Assembly (NCBI GenBank): GCA_905221605.1
Contig: CAJNDS010002113.1
Span: forward strand, 1-20,000
Length of the DNA stretch: 20,000 bases
Reading direction: 5' to 3'
Source: Symbiodinium natans
Lineage: Eukaryota > Sar > Dinophyceae > Suessiales > Symbiodiniaceae
Shown here: positions 8,093 through 17,147 of the stretch, in pieces
Layout of the letters: each line of letters starts with the position of its first letter
Position numbering within the stretch: the stretch's first letter is position 1
Program-made: the position numbers and the translations under genes
The notes under the pieces: generated by a model
The model's input: only the letters and a program-made list of their open reading frames with translations
Told to the model about the DNA's origin: nothing
Databases searched by the model: none

Positions 8093-8233
8093 TGACCCGG
8101 GATCCATCACATCAATCTTCGCAGGAACCTCGGCAAGGATGAGAAAAGCCTCCGGTAGAACTTTCAAGACGGTCGCGGGAAGCCACTCGCCCACCTTCTC
8201 CTGAGTTGTGCCTTTAAACCCTTTGAAACTTAC
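8093..8233 (-). other. Possible coding exon, unassigned
   Basis: A minus-strand frame, open from 8233 to a TAG at 8090-8092, has a protein-like composition (EKVGEWLPATVLKVLPEAF, then AEVPAKIDVMD). I do not recognise the family. It could be a 5' exon of the HMG-box-like gene (splicing from GATTGAT|GTGATG would be phase 0, matching the exon at 7918), a 3' exon of the beta-helix gene, or chance. Confidence 0.3.
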
Positions 8234-8512
8234 TTATGAATAGGTTCCCGGAGAAGGAAAGAAGGGAAATTTTAAAAAACATGTCCCAAAGCACAACCCA
8301 GTTTCAATCCATGCGATACAGGCATCCCCCGCAGCGAAGGCCTCGTCATGCTTCTGTCCACAGAGGCTTCCGCGCCCGCCAACGTCACCCAAGGTGTTTC
8401 CTTGGAGCAAGCTCCTTAGCTGCCTTTCGGAATCCCCCCTTTGGTTCGACACATATATAAAAACGGAGCCCTATCTGCGGAACCCAACTTAACGTTCAAA
8501 AAGTCATGCTTC

Positions 8513-9854
8513 TCAAGTACCGCCCAGGCTCCTGCTCCATGAAACACTGCTGCCAGAGTCGACCCAGAGACCGAACTGGCCATTGGCAGAGAAGGTGCAG
8601 CCACTGAAACATGACTGGCCTGCTTTGCCATCAACCAAGGCCCCGTTGAGCGCGTTGCTTGAAAAAGTGCAGTCTGAGACGCGCAGATGGCTTCCTGAGG
8701 TCACGTGCAGACCCTCGCCATTGCAGTTCGAAATCTCACATTCCGCCAAAGACAGGTCCAGCGGGTCCATTGCCGAGATTCCGGCATGTGAAGACCCAGA
8801 GACACGAGTGCCTATACTCCCCTTAGAACCTTCATAAAACTACTATCTTAAATATCCTCTTGGGATTTTTATATAAACAAAAATAACAAAAAACAATTCC
8901 CCAAAAGGGGATATAGGTGCGCACCAGGTGGGCAGACGTACCAGCTTGTAGCTTGATCCCGCCTTCCAGCCTGCAGTCGGTCATCTCTAATGAGCCACCG
9001 CTTCGAACTTCAATCAAAGGGTGATCGACTTCACCTTGAGGGTTTGGGGTTTAGGGTTTAGGGTTTAGGGTTTAGGGTTTAGGGTTTAGGGTTTAGGGTT
9101 TAGGGTTTAGGGTTTAGGGTTTAGGGTTTAGGGCTTACTTTATAAGGGATCCCAGAACCCAAAAAAAGGGTAAAGGGTACCACTGGGCTACCAAGTCACC
9201 AATCCTGTTCAAGCGCAAGCAGATGTGCCGGAAAGTCACCGGTGCTGTGACCACGATGCCAGGCAACTCCAGGATGGGCGGAAGCAGCGAGCCTGGCGAC
9301 GCCTCCACATGGGCCGGGGAGCTGATCGGCACTCGGGCGATGTCCACGAGGGGGTCCCCTCTTGGCAGCATCAGGTGCTGGCTGGTGTTAATCGCATCCA
9401 GCAGGAGCTTTGCGAAGGGCCGCCTCTCCATGGACGTGGCCGCGCCCGTGGCCGCATCAGCGCCCGGGCCATCACTGGTGCTTGTAACCATCTGATTCTC
9501 CGAAGGGGCCGGGGGGTCTGTGCCTTCTTTCGTTGCCTTGGTGGCCTTGCTGACCTTGGTGGGCCTCTCGACTTTCTCGGTGCTGGTGGCCGTGGCAACC
9601 ATCTGATTCTCTGGCGGAAGGGGCGGAGAGGCTGGGCTCTCTCTATTCGCCCTGGTGGCCTTGCCGACCTTGGTGGGCTTCTCAGACATCTCGGATTTCT
9701 CGGCGCCCCCATCCCCTCGGCTTTTGTTCCTCACCCTCTTTGTGGGGGCGCTCATGGTCAGATACTGCGACCGGACCTGCGTGTTTTTCGCAGGAGCGAG
9801 CTGAGCCACTAAATATGTCACCGGCGGCTTTCCCAAGTCACAAGGGTCTTGCAT
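8513..9854 (-). CDS. Parallel beta-helix repeat protein, three exons
   Basis: Exons 9854-9200, 9034-8921 and 8811-8513 join in phase to a 355-residue protein ending in TGA; the next ATG (9755) would give 322. The N-terminal ~150 residues are low-complexity, rich in Lys/Thr/Ser/Pro/Ala. They include an imperfect duplication (EKPTKVGKATRANRE and ERPTKVSKATKATKE, each followed by Pro-rich sequence and ENQMV). From about residue 200 come beta-helix turns: IVVTAPVTFRHICLRL, PLIEVRSGGSLEMTDCRLEG, then ECEISNCNGEGLHVTSGSHL, RVSDCTFSSNALNGALVDG and SGCTFSANGQFGLWVDSGS. Periodic C-x-F/I with N/G at the turns is typical of PbH1/right-handed beta-helix proteins, often carbohydrate-active or structural. 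No catalytic residues are assignable. The beta-helix runs across both introns, which strongly supports the joins. The C-terminus (SLGGT) may be incomplete if a further exon exists. Confidence 0.7.
8812..8920 (-). mobile_element. Introner-like element acting as an intron, copy 2
   Basis: Element 8812-8916 with a 4-bp target duplication GTGC (8808-8811 and 8917-8920). Inverted ends: CTATACTCCCCTT on the left, AAGGGGATATAG on the right. On the minus strand the intron reads GCACCTATAT ... GAGTATAG, a GC-AG intron, with GCAC repeated at the start of the next exon. Removing it gives CGC ACT CGT in frame and reconnects two halves of the beta-helix. It aligns with copy 1 along its whole length and in the same orientation. 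On the plus strand the same boundaries would be GT-AG. Confidence 0.85.
9035..9199 (-). other. Intron of the beta-helix gene filled with telomere-type repeat
   Basis: On the minus strand, ATTG|GTGAC (5' site at 9199) to CTCAAG|GTG (3' site at 9035), 165 nt. The phases match exactly (one base + two bases). More than half of the intron, ~9037-9133, is uninterrupted CCCTAAA repeat (TTTAGGG on the plus strand). This is inferred; an alternative GTAAGC donor at ~9141 does not keep the frame. Confidence 0.6.
9037..9133 (+). repeat. TTTAGGG array (~12 units) inside an intron
   Basis: Begins with one TTTGGGG variant, then about twelve exact TTTAGGG units, ending in TTTAGGGCTTAC. It lies within the coding half of the window, far from the main repeat mosaic. 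Confidence 0.97.
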
Positions 9855-10659
9855 CTGTAGCTCAGCCCTGAGAAAAATGATCCCTCGCCATGCCACATCA
9901 GTCCTAAACCAACGCAGCTAAAGATTGAAAGAATTCATTCGGTGACAGAAGACGCGGGCTCCAACACTTTTTTCGTTTCCGCTGTAGCTTCCGGCTAGCT
10001 GCTCAATGACCTGCCAGCTGTACAGGCTGTGTAGGCTTGCTTGCACTTCCGCATCAACGCCATCGCGCGGAACACTACAACTGAAGTGCCTTGACCGCCA
10101 GGGGGCTGTGGACGTAGCCTGGCATGGCCATGCACATCACCCACACTGCCTTACCAGCTTTGAATTGAAGCCGCGCTGGGCTGGCTCGTGTACACGCGGA
10201 AGTCGGCCTTCGGGTAGTGTGGCTTTCTTCCAACTTGTCCAGATTAACACAGCTGCTTCAAGACAGGAGCATACAAGAGCCACATCTGTCGCCTGCTTTT
10301 AACGGACGCTGCATGGAAAGGTACCTCGGGTAACAGTTTAGTTTACGCACTGTAACTCGAACATGCTGCTGCATCTGGCACACCACTTCAAAGCGGCGCG
10401 AGCTTCCCGACGTCACACGACAGGAACACACCCTTCCTGAGGCAGGAGCCTGCTGTCGAACTGCGGCTGGCGATCAGGAGAATCCGTCGAGGTGTGCGAA
10501 CGCATTGTCCTGCATTTTTCCAGTACGGTTGCCTGTACATTTTCCTCAGGAATCAAAATAACATTGATGATTATCAGAATAATGCTGATGGTGATGATCA
10601 TAAGAATATGCGAACATACTGGCAAAGTGCGTTGGCCGTGTCACCTTCCCAGTCAGCAG
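9855..10659. other. Region without a recognised gene, 5' of the beta-helix gene
   Basis: No convincing coding sequence; a 98-codon plus-strand frame at 10006-10302 has no recognisable domain. On the minus strand at ~9867-9879, CATTTTTCTCAGG resembles the spliced-leader end CATTTTGGCTCAAG with one gap, 13 nt before the ATG at 9854; this could be a relict leader but may be chance. An AT-rich stretch at 10555-10610 repeats GATGATT/ATCAGAATAATG-like words. Confidence 0.45.
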
Positions 10660-11086
10660 CCCTCAACCCTAAACCCTAAACCCTAAACCCGCATCAAGGA
10701 GCCGGTTGGCCATTCCTCGCTGTGGGTGGAAACATCGCCCGTCCTGGTTTCTTCGGGCGCGAACTTTCGGCCGCGCACAGGGGATGTGATCCACCGGAGC
10801 CTGCCAGGAGGGCCGCACCAGAAAGCTGCAAACCCTAGACCCTAAACCCTAAACCCTGAACCCTGAACCCTGAACCCTAAACCCTGCAGCTAGGTATCCA
10901 AGGCCTCCTCAATCTTCGGCCTCTTGTCTCTGTGGGCATCCTCCCGTGAGCGCCCCTGCAACGAGGCAATCTCGCGGCACAAACCCTAAACACTACAACC
11001 CGAAAATCCTAAATCCTAAGACCTCAAAACCACTTATAGTCCTTAAGCCACCCTGAACCCAAAACCCAAAAACCTAAACACATCGC

Positions 11087-11231
11087 AAACCCTAACCCTA
11101 AACCCTAAACCCTAAACCCTAGACCCTAGACCCTAAACCCTAAACCCTAAACCCTAAACCCTAAACCCTAAACCCTAAACCCTAAACCCTAAACCCTAAA
11201 CCCTAAACCCTAAACCCAAACCCCTTAAACC
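11087..11231 (-). repeat. Long CCCTAAA array
   Basis: About 18 near-perfect units with a few CCCTAGA variants, ending in CCCAAACCCCTTAAACC. It follows ~100 bp of decayed CCTAAA-like words (10980-11086). A TTTAGGG block follows at 11344, making an inverted pair with a ~110-bp spacer. Confidence 0.97.
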
Positions 11232-11385
11232 TTCAGACCTTCAACTCCCTAATGCCTCACACGGCGGACTCCGCGCCTCCGACCTATGCCTCGGCTTTGC
11301 CATGGCCTTGCTGCGGCCTGCCTGAGGGGTTTGGGGGGTTCTTGGTTTAGGGTTTAGGGTTTAGGGTTTAGGGTTTAGGGTTTAG

Positions 11386-11631
11386 GGTATCAGGGTATTA
11401 GGGTATTCGGGTATCTGGGTATCCGGGAATTGGAGTAGTAGGGTATCAAGGTATTCGGGAACAAGGGGTCTTACGGCATTCGGGGACAAGGGGGATTGGA
11501 GCAGGGAAGAAGAATATCCGGGTATTGGAGTATCAGGGCTTCGTGGATCAGGGTTTGGGCATCAGGGTCTTGGAGTATCAAGGCTTAGTGGATCAGGGTT
11601 TGGGGGTGCAGGGTTAGGGTTTAGGCCGCTG
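11386..11631 (+). repeat. Drifting GGGTAT-type repeat
   Basis: Directly continues a perfect TTTAGGG tract, then changes register to 8-bp-like words: AGGGTATC, AGGGTATT, CGGGTATC, TGGGTATC, then CGGGAATTGG. It decays into GGTATTCGGG, GGAGTATCAGGG and GTGGATCAGGGTTTGG, the last two in two near-copies (~11536 and ~11573). Ends at GGGTTAGGGTTTAGG. Confidence 0.8.
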
Positions 11632-11949
11632 CTGGCTTGGCCTGAGGGGAACGATGTGCACGGTCGCTGTTTCTGGAGGACTCCTTGCCACCGAAACTGA
11701 CTTCCGTAGTCTGCATGCCGGAAACGACATGTTTGGGCCCTACGAAAAAACCGACTGAAACAGAGGCCCGGGTAGTGCCCATAATCCCCCGCACCTACGG
11801 CCCATAAATTCGCCTTCGGGCCGCGTGGGCGTCAGAGGTTCCCCCCTGCGCGGCCCTGCCGAAACCCTAAACCCAAACCTAAACCCTAAACCCTGAACCC
11901 TAAACCTGTTGGGCACACTAGGGGCTCCTCCTAAAATGACCGATAGAGT

Positions 11950-11971
11950 TGGCTCCTTGAGGAAGGAGCCA
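11950..11971. repeat. Perfect 9-bp hairpin
   Basis: TGGCTCCTT and AAGGAGCCA flank a GAGG loop. It sits in a spacer between a CCCTAAA block and a TTTAGGG block. No T-run follows, so a bacterial-type terminator is not meant. Confidence 0.85.
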
Positions 11972-12069
11972 CGGATCTATTTGGGTTTCGGGTTGGGATG
12001 TTATTTAGGGTTTAGGCTTTAGGGTTTAGGGTTTAGGGTTTAGGGCTTAGGGTTTAGGGTTTAGGGTAA

Positions 12070-12122
12070 CAGTCCTTAATAGGGATGATAAATAGGGGTA
12101 CTAGAACTCCTATTAAGGACTG
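12070..12122. repeat. 14-bp perfect inverted repeat, 53 bp overall
   Basis: CAGTCCTTAATAGG at 12070-12083 and its exact complement CCTATTAAGGACTG at 12109-12122, with a 25-nt loop. It starts directly at the end of a TTTAGGG block. Could be a tiny non-autonomous element or a structured RNA; no target duplication is clear. Confidence 0.88.
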
Positions 12123-12407
12123 GTACTATAAGGGGGAACATCCCCCAAGTTTCGGGTTTAGGGAGCAACGGTTGGGACCCAAGTTTTGAGCTGGACAGGA
12201 GCCATGCCCAAACATCAGGGTGGGGAAACTGCAGCCCGCAAGTGCTCTGCCATTTGAAAGGGGTTTAGGGTTTAGGGTTTAGGGTTTAGGGTTTAGGGTT
12301 TAGGGTTTAGGGTTTAGGGGTGCGGCTCTGAGTTCCATGGGCTAGGCCATGGGCTAGGCCCGACTCCCCAAAACCGACCGGGAACCCAATTCATGAGGAC
12401 CTATGCC

Positions 12408-12501
12408 CTGGGTTCTTGTAAAGAACTAAGCTACCAGAATAAGCACAGACATATGCTAAATAGGCCTATTGTGGTGATATTGAGCTCTTACAAGAACCCA
12501 G
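12408..12501. repeat. MITE-like element with 14-bp perfect terminal inverted repeats
   Basis: CTGGGTTCTTGTAA at 12408-12421 and TTACAAGAACCCAG at 12488-12501, 94 bp overall. Partial pairing continues inward (AGAACTAAGCT against GAGCTC). No clear target-site duplication outside the arms, so the mobile-element reading is tentative. A tandem CATGGGCTAGGC pair lies just upstream (12338-12361). Confidence 0.75.
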
Positions 12502-12639
12502 CAATTTTGAGCAACCCCCCGCATGCAGACTGCACGGCAAGCTCCTTGTCGCCCGGGTCTGAGTGACTTTCGGAGCTGCGGTCCTGCACCAAAACGAAGC
12601 GTTCGGAGCTTAGAGTTTGACCCTTAACCCTATCCCTCA

Positions 12640-12800
12640 ACCCGTTTAGGGTTTACAGTTTAGGGGCTTAAAGCTTAAAGGGGTGTCATAGGGCTTATGG
12701 GGCTCATGGGTCTTATACGGCTTAAAGGGATTGTAGGGGCTTGGGGCTTGTAGGGCGTTATAGGGTTTGAAGGGCTTGTAGGCCTCATAAGGTTTTTGGA
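12640..12800 (+). repeat. Degenerate GGGCTTRTAG-type repeat
   Basis: Starts as GTTTAGGGTTTACAGTTTAGGGG and drifts into recurring GGGCTTATGG, GGGTCTTATACGG, GGGGCTTGTAGGG and AGGGCTTGTAGG words. Looks like decayed telomere-type sequence with loose 10-12 bp spacing. Confidence 0.6.
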
Positions 12801-13420
12801 GCTCAGTCCGGATGCAGTCCATGCAGTGCTCACCTCACCACTCCACTTAGTGTACGCGAAGAGCTGAACCTAAAACCCTACACCCTAAACCCTAAACCCT
12901 AAACCCTAAACCCCAAACCCCAAACCCTAAACCCTAAACCCTAAACCCTACTCAGCTCCGCAAAAAGCCACGCCCCGGCCTGTTCAGCGTCACTATGCCT
13001 CGAGGCAGCGCGTCTCTGCTCCGTGCTAGCAGCTCCCTTTCACATTCTTCCACTGCTTGGTGCACCGCAGACATCCGCAGACTTAAGACCCTAAACCCTA
13101 AACCCTAAACCCTAAACCCTAAACCCTAAACCCTAAACCCTAAACCCTAAACCCTAAACCCTAAGCCAAACCCTAAACCCCTTAAGCGGCAGACCTTCCA
13201 TTGTCAAGCCTGCTGGCCTGCGGCGATGTTTTTATGACGGCACAGGGAGTCGCACTTCTCTCATAAACCGATGAGCTGCAGGAAGACCCTAAACCCTAAA
13301 CCCTAAACCCTAAACCCTAAACCCTAAACCCTAAACCCTAAACCCTAAACCACATACCCCGAACACCCCTGCCAGGCCAGGCCTGCTGATAGATGGCCTG
13401 CACCAGAGGTATGAGATTTC

Positions 13421-13438
13421 GGGGGGGGGGGGGGGGGG
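13421..13438 (+). repeat. G18 homopolymer
   Basis: Eighteen consecutive G. A second G-rich run (GGGGAGGGGGGGGGGG) follows at about 13621-13636. Either could form G-quadruplexes, and both are prone to sequencing-length error. Confidence 0.9.
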
Positions 13439-13578
13439 AACGTCCACTCAGACAGTGCTCCGGAAACCAGGCCTCCAGCTGCTTCTCTGCATAAAGCTCC
13501 TGATATGGGTTTGGGATGTAGGGTTTGGGGTTTAGGGATTGGGTTTAGGGTTCTTTGGGGTTTGGGGTTTAAGGGGGG

Positions 13579-14065
13579 CAGTTCCAAGCTATGTCCTAAG
13601 GGGTGGGTTGTGTGGGTGCGGGGGAGGGGGGGGGGGTGTGTCGTTTGACGGCTCCTCCATGTCCATTGACATTTTAAGCTTCAAGAATACAACATGTTTT
13701 GCGCCGTTTGGTAAATTCATTAATCCCTCCAGATTCTTGGCACGCGAAAAGAACGCAGGAAGCAGGCATCATACACTTCGAGAGTCGCAGTCATAGCATT
13801 CATGGGAGTTCACAAGCTTTAGCCAGGTGCGTCTCAAAAAAGGGCTGCATAATGCTCAAAGGCCAAAGGGATAATTGAAACAAAGCATAGTTCCAAGGAT
13901 GGCGTTGCGTAAGATTGCGTAGGGTTCGGGCTTGGGCTCATAAGATTTCACCGAATTTCAGAAGGCGCTTATGAGATTTCATGAGTTCTCCTAGAAGATC
14001 GCAAGCAACTCATGTAAGTTGCACTATTTCCTTCTTCTTCGAGTCGAATCCTGCCCTGCCTTGTT
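13579..14065. other. Spacer without a recognised gene
   Basis: Unique-looking sequence between a degenerate TTTAGGG block and the polypyrimidine tract. A near-repeat TAAGATTTCACCGAATTTCA / TATGAGATTTCATGAG occurs at ~13940-13985. No supported coding region. Confidence 0.5.
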
Positions 14066-14284
14066 TCTGTGTTCCCTTCTTTCCCTCTCCTCCTCCCTCC
14101 TTATCCTTCCCCCTCCTTCCTCCCCTTCGCTCGCCTTTTCCTTCCCCCTCCTTCTTCCTTCCCCCCTCTTTCTTCCTTCCCCCTCCTTCCTCCTTCCCCC
14201 TCCTTCTTCCTTCCCGCTCCTTCCTTCCCGCTCCTTCCTGCCCCTCCTTCCTTCCCCTCCTTCCTTCCCTCTTTCCCTCCAAGA
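14066..14284 (+). repeat. Polypyrimidine tract, (TTCCCCCTCCTTCC)-like
   Basis: About 220 bases almost purely C/T on the plus strand, made of recurring CTCCTTCC, TTCCCCCTCC and TTCCCGCTCC units, ending in CTCCAAGAAGAAGG. Open frames in it on both strands are low-complexity artefacts. Strong strand asymmetry of this length can form triplex (H-DNA). Confidence 0.92.
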
Positions 14285-14406
14285 AGAAGGCAACTGAGAT
14301 CTGGCCATGAAAATAGGAGCCCTCCGTTCCTGTAGCAATTCGCAGCCTCACTACGCTGGGTGTCCAAAACCGGACCATCCTGTAAAAAATCTGTCTACAT
14401 GATGCA

Positions 14407-14521
14407 TTAGGGTTTAGGGCTTAGGGCATAGGGCTTAGGGCTTAGGGCATAGGGCTTAGGGCTTAGGACTTAGGGTTTAGGGTTTAGGGTTTAGGGCTTA
14501 GGGTTTAGGGTTTAGGGTTAG
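14407..14521 (+). repeat. TTTAGGG block with CTTAGGG and CATAGGG variants
   Basis: Variants are ordered, not random: a higher-order unit (CATAGGG CTTAGGG CTTAGGG) occurs about twice at 14427-14463, followed by plain TTTAGGG. That order implies local duplication of multi-unit segments after the variants arose. Confidence 0.85.
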
Positions 14522-14733
14522 GACCCTACACTCCAAACTCTAATCCCAAAATCCCTCAACCCAAGCAGTCCTCAGCTGACTTTGCAGCACGAGCCCGCTG
14601 CTTCGGCCTGGCTCGGGGCACCTGCAAGGGCTCGGGAGGCTCCCGCTCAGCCGCCTGAGCTTTGGGGGGTTTGGGGCTTCGGATTTGGGGTTTCGGATTT
14701 GGGGTTTAGGGTTTGGGCTTAGGGTTTGAACAC

Positions 14734-14880
14734 GGTTTGGGGTTTGGGGTTTGGGGTTTGGGGTTTGGGGTTTGGGGTTTGGGGTTTGGGGTTTGGGGTT
14801 TGGGGTTTGGGGTTTGGGGTTTGGGGTTTGTTGTTTGGGGTTTGGGCCTGGGTTCGGGGTTTGGGGTTTAGGTTTGGGGT
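14734..14880 (+). repeat. TTTGGGG array
   Basis: About 13 successive TTTGGGG units (14734-14830), then degenerate copies. This is a homogeneous run of a one-base variant of the usual TTTAGGG unit, flanked by mixed sequence (TTTCGGA, TTTAGGG). Confidence 0.93.
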
Positions 14881-15611
14881 TTGAAGGTTAGTGCCAAATG
14901 CCATGCGGAAACCATCCAGCACGTAATCTTGGTGCAGCCTTCCCACTTCACGCCAAAGTCTTATATAAAGTTCAACCCCTTGTCCAGGCATGTAATGGCA
15001 TGACCATGCTTCAAACGAACAAACTGCGACTCGAAAACGCAGCCGAGAAGCCTCACTTTCAGCCTGCGCGAAGCAGGCAGCAGGTCAGCTCTTCGGCAAC
15101 ATTGGAATGCTTGCAAACATGCGGGGCAAGAAAGCCCGATGCCCAGATGTGGTCCCCTAAATCCTAAACCCTCAAACCGATAGGCTGCCCAGGGCACCCC
15201 AGAGCTGCAAACGCCCTGCAAAGCATCGTCCACATCAGGCTTATCCATGCAGAAGTCATGCAGATAAGCTTAACACACATGCCGAGGGGCGAGATCAGCG
15301 GCGGGGGTGTGGGCATGCATTAGGACCCTTGAAACGTCGGTCTTTTCGCGGGCGGGGAGGGCCGGGGTGGGAAGGAGCTTGAGGGGCGAGAAGGACGGCG
15401 GGGGTGTGGGAACGCAGGACTCTGAATGGAATCTTTGCAAGGGGCGGGCTGAGGGCGTATCACGAAACAGCTCTTGCTGGATGGGGCTGGTGGCCTAGCT
15501 AGCGACATGCGGGTTTCCGAAAGTCATGTGCATATCCAAGAGTTACACCAGGTGCCTCGGTGTCCACCATCGAAGTGGGCTCGAGCTCAACGTCCGCCTT
15601 CCTTAGACGCT
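14881..15611. other. Longest repeat-free spacer in the mosaic
   Basis: About 730 bp of GC-rich sequence with only one short CCTAAATCCTAAACCC at ~15155. Open frames on both strands (for example 14961-15248 minus and 15307-15498 plus) show no recognisable domain. A GGCGGGGGTGTGGG word occurs at ~15300 and ~15398 in similar surroundings (GAGGGGCGAGA), i.e. a ~97-bp apart near-repeat. Confidence 0.5.
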
Positions 15612-16283
15612 AAAGGGTTTGAGGGTAAAGGGCTTAGGTATCAGGGTGTAGGGTTTAGGGTTTAGCGCCAGCCGGCGAAGGTGGGCAGAGCATGGGCGGG
15701 TCATGCGCCACGATGCCACGCAAGGCGTGAGTGCAGGAGCATTGCGGATTCATCCCTAAATCCCTAAACCCTAAACCCTAAACCCTAACCCCTATCCCTA
15801 AACCCTAAACCCATGCGGTCTAATCCGAGGGTCTTCGGCTCCTCATCGCTCGGAGGCTCGGTGGCATCATCCTCCGATGGCGGTTCCGTATCTTCACCAT
15901 CCGTCCTGCAGCCACGTCTGGGGATTTAGGGTTTAGGGTTTAGGCTTTAGGGGGTTTAGGGTTTAGGGACCTTGTTGGGGTCCTGTTGTAAGGGGATCCT
16001 ACTATTTGGGGTCTATTTTCGGGGTTCCCCCTATTTTCGTAATCCCTCGTCTGTACTGAGAGCGCCTAGTTCATTTGGCATTGGCATTTTGGGCAATTTG
16101 CTGATTCAAACGCTAACCCTGCACCCTCAACACCCAACACCCTCAACCCTAAACCCTAAACCCTAAACCCCTGAACCCTAAGCCCACTCTTGCCTGGATG
16201 CTGGCGGTTTGGCCCTCGGCTTCTGTCTGGCACTGGGGGCACCAGCCTCGGCAATGTCGGGCGCCTTTATGGGGGCGCATGCT

Positions 16284-16530
16284 TGGGGTTTAGGGCTTTA
16301 GGAGGTTCAGGGCTCTAGGAGGTTTAGGGTTTAGGGTAGGGGTTTTAGGAGGCTTAGGAGGTTTCGGGTTTTAGGGTAGGGCTTATAGGAGGTTTAGGGT
16401 TTAGGATAGCGCAGAGGAGGTGCCTAGCAGGCTTAGGGCTTTACGAGGTTTGCGGGTTTCGGGGGTTAGCGGTGTGGGGCTTTCGGGGTTTCGGGCTTTA
16501 GGGCTTGAGGGCTTTACGATTCAGGGTTTA
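16284..16530 (+). repeat. Degenerate block with TAGGAGGTTTAGGG units
   Basis: Recurring words of ~12-20 bases (GGAGGTTCAGGGCTCTA, GGAGGTTTAGGGTTTAGGG, GGAGGCTTAGGAGGTTTC) show a longer, decayed repeat built on the 7-mer, grading into GGGTTTCGGGGG-type sequence. Confidence 0.75.
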
Positions 16531-17147
16531 AGTCCCATCATGGCCCTTAAGACTTCACAGGCTTCATAGGCTCCCAGGCCTCGGGGCTCGAGGCGCATAG
16601 CCGGTCCAGCTCTGTCTCCTGCTCCTGGAGGCATTCGGGGCGTCATGCATGGGACTCTTACCGTGGACCCCTTGAGGTTGTAGGGTTTGGGGTTTAGGGT
16701 TTAGGGTTTGGGGTTTTGGGTCTAGGATGTACCCTTGGGCTTGGGGGCTAGGAGTACATAAGGGAGCCTCTAAGGGGCACATCCTTGGGGTTTCAAGTTT
16801 GGCTCCCCTGAGTCATGTGGGCAGTTCTCTGAACTAGGGTCCCTTTTCGCGGTCCTTATGATATAGGGTTTAGGGTTTAGGGTTTAGGATATAGGGTTTA
16901 GGGTTTGGGATATAGGGTTTAGGGTTTAGGGTTTAAGGTTTAGGGTTTAGGGTTTAGGGTTTAGGGTTTAGGGTTTAGGGTTTAGGGTTTGGTCTTATTG
17001 GAAGGGTGCGGCACATTTAGGACCCCCTGATTCATAGAACTACCTAAGGATCACAGCACAGGCTGGACAGTTCTAAGCCTAAACCAACCCTGAACCCTAA
17101 ACCCTAAACCCTAAACCCGAAACCCTAAACCCGAAACCCTAAACCCC

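Noticed and set aside
8236-8460. Plus-strand frame of 74 codons, and the minus-strand frame 8234-8452
   Set aside because: Neither continues the beta-helix pattern nor shows a known motif; a further 3' exon of the beta-helix gene could not be joined convincingly.
13345-13587. 80-codon minus-strand frame
   Set aside because: Made of telomere-type repeat and poly-G translation with no independent coding signal.
14010-14378. Open frames of 90-120 codons on both strands
   Set aside because: Low-complexity Pro/Ser/Leu or Gly/Lys/Glu/Arg translations of the polypyrimidine tract.
14719-14991. Proline/asparagine repeat protein (PKPQTPN repeats)
   Set aside because: It is a direct translation of the TTTGGGG array read on the minus strand.
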